From assembly GCA_037893225.1 (NCBI GenBank), contig JAZGUH010000057.1:124001-188000 (forward strand): a stretch of DNA of 64,000 bases. Direction: 5' to 3'. This DNA is from Hippasteria phrygiana (taxonomy: Eukaryota; Echinodermata; Asteroidea; Valvatida; Goniasteridae). Numbering within the stretch: position 1 is the stretch's first letter; the number at the start of each line of letters is the position of its first letter. Below are positions 10,553-19,988 of this stretch, piece after piece. The notes beneath the pieces are model-generated. The model did not search any database, had not been told where the DNA came from, and saw nothing but the letters and a program-made list of their open reading frames with translations. Both the position numbers and the translations under genes were made by a program.

Positions 10553-11027
10553 GGAAAGATTTTACTTTAATACCCCCCACCAAAATCGGTCAAGAACAGC
10601 AAAATCTTGGAAAATAACAAACCCTCCTTGGTAACAACTTTCTAAACATGTGGTACAACCTGTTGTTATATCAAGATTTATTTTAGCAAAATCTGTAAAA
10701 AATTAGGAAGAAGTCAACATGTATGATTGTGAACACTTTGAGTGGCTTTACATGGTGCCAAGAACTTCTAACAAAAAACACAAACTTTCTTCCCCTATAT
10801 ATATTGCAATAAAATGTCCCAACAAAATTCTCAAAATTGAAGGTTGTGCCATCCAAGTGTTTATACAATTATGAACACAATAATGGATAGTTATTTTTCA
10901 AGATTTGCTGTTCCTTAACGATTTTGGTTGGGGGTATTAACCCTACAGTCCTGAATCCTCCAATTTTAATATGATTTTCCACACGCACTAGGGCATTAGG
11001 GACTTAGGGTTAAAGTAAAATCTTTCC
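10553..11027. mobile_element. Palindromic MITE GGAAAGATTTTACTTTAATA, copy 1
   Basis: It begins GGAAAGATTTTACTTTAATA and ends AGTAAAATCTTTCC. Further pairs (CAGCAAAATCTTGGAAAATAAC against GTTATTTTTCAAGATTTGCTG) continue the arms inward. A second copy lies at 14215-14589. This copy is longer because a small TTAA-flanked insert sits in its right arm. Confidence 0.8.
10941..11009. mobile_element. Minute TTAA-flanked insert (69 bp)
   Basis: TTAA at 10937-10940 and 11010-11013 bracket a segment starting CCCTA and ending TAGGG. Copy 2 of the host MITE lacks it: there the TATTAA joins AGTAAAATC directly. TTAA duplication plus CCCTA ends suits a piggyBac-type micro-element, but 5 bp of TIR is little evidence. 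Confidence 0.55.
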
Positions 11028-11427
11028 GATGTGACAAATTTCTTTCATATTAAAACTAGTCTGAACTTATGTTAGTTATACAATAGAGAGTTCTATCTGA
11101 ACTGATTGTCCAACTAGTGCTTACTCATGTTTCAGGCATCCAGTGCCAGTAGTTGTGCAAAAACAACCCCTGACAAATAGTTGGAAGATATTCATTTTTG
11201 AAATCTTTTAACACTACCGATGCACTTGCTCAGAAATTGATTTGCGTGATCAGGTGATCCTGTAGGAAAGACTTTACCTCCATTGTGATAGTGGTACAGT
11301 TGACTGATATAGCACTGTGCCATCAGGCAATAATGCATATCCACTTATGATAGCACCCGACTTATGCTATGTATGCAAACAGCAGTACTGCTATTAATTT
11401 GCATAAATTTTCTTTTTCTTCATGCAG

Positions 11428-11870
11428 ATACGGTGCATGTGCCATTCAAGTCAGTGACAAAAGGTGCCTAATTATTGCAGATGAGCAACAGGACACCAGA
11501 GTGAAAGTGTTATGGATGGAAGATTTTTTGACATTAATGGGCATCTTGAACATTTATTGGAGAAACATGTGTGTGATGTTTTCGTCACAAAGCCCTATCA
11601 GAACAGTGTGACTCATAATTGTGATTGATGAAGCCCACAGTGTCCTTCATTAGGGGCAGACTTTAGACAAGATTTTAGAAAGTATCTAAACTGCAGTCAC
11701 TGTTTTCAGGAGCATTTTTTCTTGCTGTCACTGCAACTGCCAAGTCTACAAAAAAGGAAGGAAATTTGTTCATTGATTGGAATGAAGTCCACCAGTTTCA
11801 TAACATCCAGCATTGACAGGACAAATATTAAGTTCAGAATCGAAAAGAGACCTCCAAAGCTTCATGCCGA
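11428..11870 (+). pseudogene. RecQ-like helicase fragment (motifs II and III), broken
   Basis: After an acceptor-like CTTCATGCAG, the sequence reads toward IIVIDEAHSVLH (about 11615-11645; DEAH box, motif II). In shifted frames it then reads ADFRQDFRKYL and FFLAVTATAKSTKKE (motif III, TATA), then EICSLIGM and DRTNIKFRIEKR. This order matches RecQ-family superfamily 2 helicases between the two RecA-like lobes. At least one stop and two or three frameshifts break it. It covers the part of the protein that follows the fragment at 4692-5066, but on the other strand and outside that element. It could be a decayed host exon or another transposon-borne copy. Confidence 0.65.
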
Positions 11871-12043
11871 ATACCCTTTTATACTTGTGTTTAAATGCAT
11901 CAATTTAAAAATGTTAAAATATGTTAGCAAAAGCTTGAATTCTATTTTAGATTTTACAGTATTATGCAATCGATTTCAGCTCTGAATTTTGCATGGACCA
12001 CCCCCCCCCCCCCTCGTATATAGCTTGCCTTTGCCATCTACTG

Positions 12044-12173
12044 CTTGAACACGGTGTCCTAGTCAGTCGATCAGTACCGATGTGAATGCCCTCCCCCCCC
12101 AAAAAAATGTTTTCATACAGTTGTCCCAATATGAAATAATCTGAAAGAAACTGACTAGGACACCGTGTTCAAG
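12044..12173. mobile_element. Small TIR element CTTGAACACGGTGTCCTAGT (130 bp)
   Basis: CTTGAACACGGTGTCCTAGT at the left is matched by ACTAGGACACCGTGTTCAAG at the right, about 25 bases of TIR. The middle has a short poly-C and A-rich sequence. No coding content. Confidence 0.7.
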
Positions 12174-12180
12174 GTTCGCA

Positions 12181-12347
12181 TATGATGCACGATATGGGGC
12201 AGAGGGACCCCCCCCCCCCCCCCCCACCCCCACCCATTATGTGTTGGTCATTGTGTTTCCTGAATCTCAGAAATTCTCTTCAGATGTCTGGGGGATGATG
12301 GGGGGGGTGGGGGGGTTACTCCTCTGCCCCATATTGTGCTGGTTATA
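12181..12347. mobile_element. GCACGATATGGGGC MITE, copy 1
   Basis: It starts TATGATGCACGATATGGGGC and ends GCCCCATATTGTGCTGGTTATA. Next to the termini are a poly-C tract (left) and a poly-G tract (right). Other members lie at 28924-29122, 39870-40055 and, split by a LINE, 40338-43238. The family has two kinds of end, TATGAT and TATACCCA, before the common GCACGATATGGGG. Confidence 0.85.
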
Positions 12348-13642
12348 AAGGTCTAGGTTCGACCTATTATTGATTAAAAACGAATGTCACTTTTTCATTT
12401 GTTTTGGTGTGTTTTTCCTTCTGCTTTGTAATAAAATATTATTGAATTTGTCAAAACATTCATGCTCTACTCAATTTGTATACTTTTGGTTTGTATTTTG
12501 TTTTTCTGATGAGAAATCATATTGTTAGGCGCGACAAGCGAAGGGTAGATTAAGAAGCAAAGGGTAGATTAATCTGACCTACAGGAAGAGGGTTGGGGCT
12601 TGTGTGCAGTTCCCGGGATGTTTTTGTAGGCCTACATTAGCCCTAGAAGGACGCTATGATATAACGTCCTAGCGCCCAAGTATGCAAAACAGTCCTATGC
12701 TAGAAACCGAAGATCAAAAATCACACTTTACCAGCATAAATAATCTTGGCATCATTTTAGTCAAACAGTTCAACAGCCCATCTCCCTGTACGGATAGAAA
12801 TATTCCTCCAAGAATGTCAAGAACAGGAGATATTTGCGGCGCAAAATCGTCTCCACGCGACGCTGACTTCACAAACACGAGGAGTAATACCCATATTTAG
12901 AACGTTCATCAACAGAGGGCGCAATTTACAGTCGCGCGTGCCACAGACATAAATAACCCATAGACGGACAACTGGGGGCGCAATACTGTAATTTCGGGAA
13001 AGCCGCCATTTTTTAAAACTATGGGCAAAATCGGTCCACATCCATATTCACGTACACATTTTCGCACAGTACGCGGCGGTCTGTTTGTGAAGTCCTCAAA
13101 GCAACGGCACAGAAAAGGGTAATTTGCAGCATTTTTATGTCTTTTATGAGAGAAAAATAAGCATGATCAGGGTTAGACATGAAGTTTACGGGAATTTCAT
13201 TCAATATTTAGGCCTAACAGGGGAAAAATACTAATTTAGGACTGACAAACATTGACAAGTATCACGCCAGTTTATCATTTTTTTATGTACTCATTATTCT
13301 GCTTTTTCCTTCCTCCATGGTTGAGGCTTAGGCCTAATTGTGTAATTCATGATAAGCACCATGTCACCTTGTGCTGAAAAACATGCAAAAAAAATCGTGC
13401 CAACCTTATTCACACTTTACTTTTTAGCCAACAAATTCTCCAATGTCTTTTACGTGGCAAAGATAAGGTCCCAGGTATTTCAACAGCGAAGTTTGAAGGC
13501 TCAATTTAATATTTAAATGAGACTTTTTATAAAATATTTTGCACCTATTGTGAAATTTGAAAAGGCACATGATTTCAGTTCGAAGCCAAAGACTAGACTG
13601 ATGCACGTGCATGTCCAACTGTTTGAAAAGATTGATTGTTTG

Positions 13643-13830
13643 CAGGGGGGGGGGGGGGGGTGTTTCTGATTTTGTTAAATGTAAATTTGCCCAAGTTGAC
13701 TTCCAAAATGTTTCGCCTTCCAACAAAATTGTACGCGTTCGGAGGGAGGGGAGGGGAGGGGGGGGGGGGGGGGGGGGGGGGTGTCGATGGACACTTTCTC
13801 AACGTTGGTGGCGCCATTTTTAACCTTTTT
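13643..13830. mobile_element. Poly-G MITE related to the 26448-26716 element
   Basis: Two long G runs (about 13646-13663 and 13757-13781) flank sequence containing AAATTTGCCCAAGTTGACTT and, further right, GACACTTTCTCAACGTTGG and TGGCGCCATTT. The reverse complement of 26448-26716 has the same words in the same order (AAATTTGCCCAGAAAGGTGA, CACTTTCTCACCATTGGTGG). The ends are uncertain here. Confidence 0.6.
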
Positions 13831-14214
13831 GTTTGTTCTTACCCAGGCATAGCAAAAATAAACTAGACCAATTGCAGGGTTTTCCTTTTCTGGTTTGCAA
13901 CTTTAGGCATAGGCCCTTACATTTTACAAAAAATGTCAACGAGTGGGGAGGAGGGGGAATTTGAAACCCCCCCCCCCCCCATCTCTTTAGTGTGGCATAC
14001 GGGTGTGGAGAGATGTGGCCTAGGCCTATATTATAGTAACAGACTGCTTCTTCTTTTGACATGTTTGGCACAGTTGACTGATTCAGTACTAAATTGGGTG
14101 TTGGACTGATTTCCTGTGTCAGTCTATTTTCTTGCATTGCATGTTTAAAATACATTAAGTTTTGAACTCTTATACATGTATGTACACAGTATCGAGAGTC
14201 GTACATTTTTTATT

Positions 14215-14589
14215 GGAAGATTTTACTTTAATACCCTCATCCAAAATCAGTCAGAAACAGCAAATCTTGGAAAATAACCCTCCACTTGTGTTCAGAATTG
14301 TATAAAGACTTCGCAAAAATCTGTAAAAAAGAATGAGGCAGAAATCAACATGTGAACACTTTGAGTTACCATACACTGTGCCAAGAACATTTAACACAGA
14401 AAACACAAACTTTCTTCCCCTAGATTTCACAAAAAATTTCCCAACAAAATTCTCAATTGTAAAATGTAAAGGTTGTGCCAAGTGTTTATACAATTCTGAA
14501 CACAGATGGATAGTTATTTTCGAAGATTTGCTGTTCCTGACTAATTTTGGTGGAGGGGGGGGGGGGGGTTATTAAAGTAAAATCTTTCC
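14215..14589. mobile_element. Palindromic MITE, copy 2
   Basis: Begins GGAAGATTTTACTTTAATAC and ends AGTAAAATCTTTCC. The interior aligns with 10553-11027, including ACAAACTTTCTTCCCCTA and AAGTGTTTATACAATT. It lacks the TTAA insert and has a G run at about 14557-14568. Confidence 0.8.
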
Positions 14590-14694
14590 CTTTGGAAATT
14601 TAATTTTGTCAGTGCCTATGACCCAACTTGATAACAAATTTGCTTATGAATAAATGTTAATAAACACTTGTTTTTTCTGGTACATGTTTTGCAG

Positions 14695-15160
14695 AGATGA
14701 AGGTGATGTGCAATGCCTCGAACCTGTAGCGTGGGGGTGCAAACAGCAGTATTCAGAGGAAGCAACATTCCACTACGTGTACATGTGTTCGACCTCACCA
14801 GACAGTGGATGTATGTTATGCATTGGGATGAATCCTTCTCTTCAAGATAGCCTCTGCTCAAAGCATTTTGAGCCCGAGTGTTTTAAAATGGGTGGTAAAA
14901 CCAGAATCCTCAAGTGAAATGCTGTGCCTACACTGTTTGACTTTCAAACTTGCAAGAGAGCCAGTTCCCTTCATAAACCTGCAGAAGACCAGGATATGCA
15001 GAGCAAAATAGTGACTTTCCAGAATAATCATGGCTTCTACACATTGCCATCAGAACTCCATCAAATGAAGAAGAACGTGAACAATTGGAGAGATAAGTGT
15101 GAGCCCCTACAAGCTAAGATTAAAAAACTCAGAGTGAAAGTTTGTAGAAAATCCCCATAA
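14695..15160 (+). pseudogene. THAP zinc-finger exon with one in-frame stop
   Basis: An acceptor (TGTTTTGCAG, to 14694) opens an exon whose frame reads CKQQYSEEATFHYV, DSLCSKHFEPECF (Cys at 14855, His at 14864) and TRILK. A TGA at 14915-14917 follows, then NAVPTLFDF in the same frame. LCSKHF and AVPTLF are the closing C-x2-H and AVPTIF box of the THAP DNA-binding domain. A coiled-coil-like stretch follows to 15160 (ELHQMKKNVNNW, QAKIKKLRVKV). THAP domains occur in host factors and in P-element and Kolobok transposases. The first Cys pair is poorly kept and no catalytic domain follows. The exon sits inside element C. A single TGA could also be a sequencing error. Confidence 0.7.
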
Positions 15161-15444
15161 AACCTAAAACTTTAAGGGCTTTCGACACTTTTGTGGCACT
15201 CGTGTTTATTTGTGTTAAGCTTTTTCTTTCACAAAAGACCAGGCTTGAGCCATCTTTTTTCTTCTGAATGTTGTATTTTTATTTTAGATTTAGTACCAGA
15301 ATTGTTTGAATTTTTTCAGTTTTTGAGTGACATGACTATAAGACTCATTCTTGTCGAAGGTTTTAAGGAGAATTCTATTACAAGAATTGAAACTGTAAAA
15401 ACTTTCCTACATGTAGTTACACATGTTTATTACATGCTCTTATA

Positions 15445-15560
15445 ATTACCTTGCATACTCTGTGTGGACCTGTGAACAAAAGATGTCCACACGAAGCAGG
15501 AAGGAAAAGAAAACGTTATGTGGACTTGCCCATGTCCGCATAACGTTTCCCCTCATTTTG
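15445..15560. repeat. Dispersed repeat shared (inverted) with 46378-46432, plus hairpin
   Basis: GTGTGGACCTGTGAACAAAA and its flanks (CTTGCATACTCT, GAAGCAGGAAG) are found almost unchanged, reversed, at about 46378-46432. Directly after comes a hairpin, AACGTTATGTGGAC against GTCCGCATAACGTT. Function unknown. Confidence 0.65.
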
Positions 15561-15688
15561 GGGTTAGGGTTATCTGTCGCAAAATGAAGGGGAACATTTA
15601 AGGGAATCACAATCAAAAATTTTGGTTGAAAGAACATTCACAGTGCGAGTGAAATTGGCTGTTTTCTCTTTCTTAACTACATGAAAAC

Positions 15689-15834
15689 AGCGGTCGACCT
15701 GTCCCAGCGGTCGACCTGTCCCAGCGGTCGACCTGTCCCAGCGGTCGACCTGTCCCAGCGGTCGACCTGTCCCAGCGGTCGACCTGTCCCAGCGGTCGAC
15801 CTGTCCCAGCGGTCGACCTGTCCCAGCGGTCGTT
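15689..15834. repeat. 17-bp minisatellite, about 8.5 copies
   Basis: The unit AGCGGTCGACCTGTCCC repeats eight times without visible change and ends with a partial copy. Each unit has a GTCGAC palindrome. Perfect copies suggest recent expansion. The open frames across it are by-products. Confidence 0.95.
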
Positions 15835-16292
15835 GTTATACTTGCAAAAATGCTCTTCTGATTGCCTAATAATGTGACAACATTTAGCTGTTCTAATATC
15901 AGAAATTTTCATTCATCAGTAACTGGTAGCACCGTGAGAGGGATTCCCCAATTATTTCCTTTATTTTTATTGCCATTTAAAATGTGTTTTTCTGGTTATT
16001 ATTTTCCTGATGTTCGATGCAAAGACATGTGAAACGGGTATCGCTCAACTCATGACGGATATTTACCATAAAATCAATTAATATGTGGACGGGTTCACAG
16101 TGCCATAGGTTTGTGTATAAATTACATGGTTTGTTTGGCCTCCAAACCGACAATCACAATGCATGAGAATGTCGAAAAGGTTTATTTCAATAGGCCTATA
16201 ATGGTGGACAGAATCTGTAGAAAACACTATACCCCGAGACCCCTACTTTAAAAAAAGTAGCTCCTATTTATTGTGAAATAGGCCTAGCCTTG

Positions 16293-16339
16293 TCGAGTGC
16301 AATTTGAGTCCTGCGCGAGGGACTCAAATTGCGCTCGAA
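16293..16339. repeat. Short perfect-looking hairpin
   Basis: TCGAGTGCAATTTGAGTCC is followed after about seven bases by GGACTCAAATTGCGCTCGA, nearly an exact inverted repeat. It is not followed by a T run and no gene ends here, so it is not called a terminator. Confidence 0.6.
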
Positions 16340-17019
16340 TTAGGCCTCTATCAATTGTGTGCACGTCGGCATAGTCGAAAATGGAAGTGTGCTTAGGCCT
16401 CACGTTAGTTCAATTTTTTTGTAAGAAAAACATTATTTTCGAAAAAAATAATCAAATACATAACTGTGCAGCAGTATATAGTGAACGCTTCGATGGGTTT
16501 TCAGTCAACATCAATGCGTTTTCAACCGAAATTACCGATTTGAATCAGTCCTCCCGATATTTCTCCATAGAGTCGTGTATAATTTTCACCAACTTCCGCC
16601 CATAGTTTCATACTTAGTCGGGCGCCGTCAAAATTACGGTATCCCGACGTTGATTTCAATAGGCGCTGTCCGTCTATGGGTTATTTATGTCTGTGCCGCG
16701 TGCACGGCCGAAATTGCGCCCTCTGTTGTTAATGAACGTTCAAGACGCGCGGACAAGGTATTACTCCTCGTGTTTGTGAAGTCAGCGTCGCGTGGAGACG
16801 ATTTTGCGCCGCAAATATCTCCTGTTCTTGACATTCTTGAAGGAATATTTCTATCCGTACAGGGAGATGGGCTGTTGAACTGTTTTAATAAAATGATGCC
16901 AAGAATATTTATGCAGGTAAAGTGTGATTTTTTATCTTCGGTTTCTAGCATAGGACTGTTTTGCATACTTGGGCGCTAGGACGCTATATCATAGCGTCCT
17001 TCTAGGGCTAGGCCTACAT

Positions 17020-17874
17020 GTACAAAATTGTTTGATTTTTGGGCTGCTGGCGCACACGTACGTTCGAATACGTCCCTAAATTCGCGTGCCTTTTACTTAG
17101 CTTACATATTACTCCTTCCAACACATGTATTTGTGGCAGGGCCAAATTATATTGCCTTGTTATTTTTAGAGAGTTGCTCCCCTGCTTATATTTTTAACAT
17201 GTACTGTGGTTTATTTAGTTGTGTGTCCCCCTGGCCCCAGTACCAGCACCCCCCCCCCCCCCCCCCCCCCTTGACCACAGTTATACTTGTGTACAGAGTT
17301 TTAGTTTGCCTTCACTTAGCAGACCGGCGGAGAAGAGTGCACATGTGCCTCTTTCACACTCCTTTGAGTTGTGCGACCTGCTGTAGCCTTGTCTTCCGTC
17401 TGCTACAGTGCCCTGGTAAGTTTTATCGTCCAATTGTTGTTCTTTTTATATTGTATAATCTTATTTCGAGTATCATTACAGTTTTTGATAGGTTTTATTT
17501 GGTTTAAAGCGAGGTTTTATCTTTGGAAAGTTATAGTTTCTTTTTGAGAAAGCTTTGAGATTTTGCTTTATCATGATGGGTCGAGCGCATTTGCATTTTG
17601 TATTATTGTGATTTTCTTGCCTTTGTGATCTATTTGAAATAAGGAAAGAAGTACGCCACGGCATTCCTGCTTTAAAAACAATCAATTTAAGGGACAAAAC
17701 CATTATATGTAACCAACCATCATGGCCCTTCTATATAACTGTAATTACACTGGGCAAGGTGTATATTTTAAAAGGAAGAATGTAACCAGTTGTGTATGCA
17801 ACCAACAATCACAGCCCTACAAAGAAACAGGTGAAACAACATCAGGTAAGTTAAAGAATATAATAGCCACTACA
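17020..17874. other. Non-coding flank with poly-C at about 17250-17270
   Basis: Sequence between element C and the LINE. An open frame over 17028-17507 runs through the poly-C tract and shows no family features. No gene is called. Confidence 0.4.
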
Positions 17875-19988
17875 TAAAGAACAGGTAAGTCAAATTGTGA
17901 CAATTATATATCGTCTTTGGCTGACCAAAACAGCAACCAGTGTAAGAAACTGTGGTCCATTGTTCGTCAGAAACGTTGCCTTGGTAATCCAACTATTTTC
18001 ACTGATAATAACGGTAGTTACACCTCCAATAAAACTATAGCCAATAAGTTTAACTCTTGCTTTCAGAAGTATTTAAATCCTGTGGATTGTTGTACTATTG
18101 GCCCAAATGCAAGTCCCACTATTCATTCACAGACTGAAATTGATTATCTTTTTGTCACCCCTGATGTTGTGTGCAAAACCATACGTAGTTTGAAATCTAA
18201 CAGTGCACCTGGACCTGATAATATCTCGGCTAAAATGTTACAACCAGTTGCTTGTGCCATAAGTTACTCTCTTGCAGATTTTTTTAACTATACTCTTGAA
18301 GTGCAAAGGGTTCCGTCGGCTTGGAAACATGCTAATATTGTTCCCGTTTTCAAGGGTAAAGGAGATCGTACATCTTTTGACTCTTATAGGCCAATATCCC
18401 TAACTTCAGTTATATGTAAGGTGCTCGAAAGAATTATTCACGATTATATTTATTCACACTGTATCACCAACTCGCTGTTGTCTCCACAACAATTTGGATT
18501 CCGGCCTGGTTTTTCTTGCAATAGCCTCTTGTCCAAAATCTATCATGAATGGGCCAGTATCTTAGATCAAAGAAATCCCCCTGATGTCCATTGCATTTTT
18601 TTAGATTGGACGCGAGCATTTGATAAAGTTCCCCATAACCTGTTGGTAACAAAATTGTATAGATTGGGTATTACGCAACAGCTTGGTGGTTGGATACAGG
18701 ACTTTTTGAATAATAGGTTTCAGAGTGTTGTATATGGTGGTGAAGTATCCACTCCAGTAAGGGTCACATCTGGAGTTCCACAGGGATCCATTCTGGGACC
18801 ACTTTTGTTTATACTTTTTACAAATGATCTCCAACACTGCGTTTCTCCTGGTACATCAATTACCTGTATGCTGATGACACTGTCATATTTAGGCCCGTCA
18901 CCAACCATGTTGATGCATATGCGTTACAAACTACACTTGATAGTATTATATCATGGAGTAAAAATAACAGTATGTTTCTTAACCCATCAAAATGTGCTTT
19001 GTTACCCATTTCTAGGCGTCGTCAAAATGTATTCCCACACAATTACAATATACTTGGCAATAATATATTGGTTTCTAAGGAACATAAATATCTTGGAGTA
19101 ATAATACAGTCTGATCTTAAATGGCAAAAACATGTAAATGCCGTATGTTCTAAAGCATCTCAAACTCTTGGTCTTATCAAGAGAACTTGTGGGCACACTA
19201 ACGTTTCATACCAGCTCTATTTAGCCTTGTGTAGACCGATCATTGAGTACGCTAGCCCCATATGGTTTCAGTCTAGTAATAAGAGTAATACAAATCGCAT
19301 AGAAAAGATTCAACGGGATTTTACACGATTTTATTTTAAGCAACATATAATTAACCACGACACAGCTGACTATTTGGATTACTCCCAGCGTCTGTCTGTA
19401 CTAAAACTTCTTTCGCTTGAATCAAGGGGGAAACAGTTGAGTCTCTGTTTCTGTTACCAATTTTTTTACAATCATACTGGTATTGATAATTCACTCTTTC
19501 AAGTTAATCATCGTAGAGATTTTCCAACCTGTGTAATTCCGTTTTCTAGATGTAATACTCTTAAGAATTCTTTTTTTCATCGCCTGCCTGCTTTGTGGAA
19601 CTCATTACCCATCGAAATTCGTTGTTCCCCTTCACTTTCCTCATTCAAAAAAGCTGTAAACAGTTTACTCCTTGAGTAATGGTTCAGTAAGGACAGCAGT
19701 TGGGGGTTAATCTTACTTTTATATTTTTTATTCTCATTTTTAATGCAAGTGTGTGTGTGTGTTAACTTTCGTGTTTTAGTACGTTTTATTTTGTCTATTT
19801 CAAATTTTAATTGGGCAGACTGTACCTTTGGGTCATAGGAATTTGTTTTCCTCCACGGTCTTGCCTTCTCCACATTTATTATTCGTATTTTTATGTTGAT
19901 TTTAATGCAGATTTTTATCTTGGGTTTTATAACAATATTGTATCTATTATGTGGAGAGAAATAAAATAATAATAATAATAATAATTTC
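17875..19988 (+). mobile_element. 5'-truncated non-LTR retrotransposon (Jockey/CR1 type)
   Basis: It contains a reverse transcriptase gene, a ~300 bp 3' UTR and an (AAT)n tail at about 19966-19985. No endonuclease precedes the RT, and in-frame coding stops near 17875, so the 5' part is missing. The 3' UTR is repeated antisense at 7435-7612. Confidence 0.85.
17881..19679 (+). pseudogene. LINE reverse transcriptase, one frameshift
   Basis: The frame reads through SAPGPDNISAKML, ANIVPVFKGKGD, SYRPISLTSVICKVLE, QFGFRPGFSCNSLL, FLDWTRAFDKVPH and SGVPQGSILGPLLF, the standard RT blocks 1-4 of LINEs. A one-base frameshift near 18855-18866 comes just before the catalytic YLYADD, which reads in the next frame (about 18863-18880). 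That frame continues to 19679 through FLNPSKCALL, KYLGVIIQSDLKW and the C-terminal PALWNSLP and SFKKAVNSLL. An N-terminal endonuclease is missing. With one frameshift the element is fairly young but dead in this copy. Confidence 0.9.

Larger units (their letters stand above)
12638..17010. mobile_element. Long-TIR element C (4373 bp) with 9-bp TSD
   Basis: GGCCTACAT lies at 12629-12637 and 17011-17019. The element begins TAGCCCTAGAAGGACGCTAT and ends with the reverse complement. Inverted arms of about 400 bases (12638 to ~13045 and ~16585 to 17010) are nearly identical, including TATGCAAAACAGTCC, CCCATCTCCCTGTACGG and GGAGATATTTGCGGCG. The interior holds a poly-G MITE, a copy of the palindromic MITE, a THAP-domain exon and a 17 bp minisatellite. 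A 9 bp TSD with long TIRs fits Mutator-like elements. The terminal TAG and subterminal ACGTCCTAGCG resemble element A (ACGTCCTTAGCG). No intact transposase is seen. Confidence 0.85.

Noticed and set aside
10985..11012. Telomere-like TTAGGG words
   Set aside because: Only isolated TTAGGG words near TTAA; no array.
13593..13866. Poly-Pro / poly-Gly frames over G runs
   Set aside because: Homopolymer artefacts; same for 26520-26766, 29562-30228 and 34243-34675.
15689..15834. CRISPR-like regular repeat
   Set aside because: Units are contiguous with no spacers, and the genome is eukaryotic.
16293..16339. Transcription terminator hairpin
   Set aside because: No T tract and no gene end; rho-independent terminators do not apply to an animal nuclear genome.
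16575..16979. 134-codon frame at the right end of element C
   Set aside because: It lies in the TIR arm and has a mirror frame at 12682-13041; it is repeat sequence.
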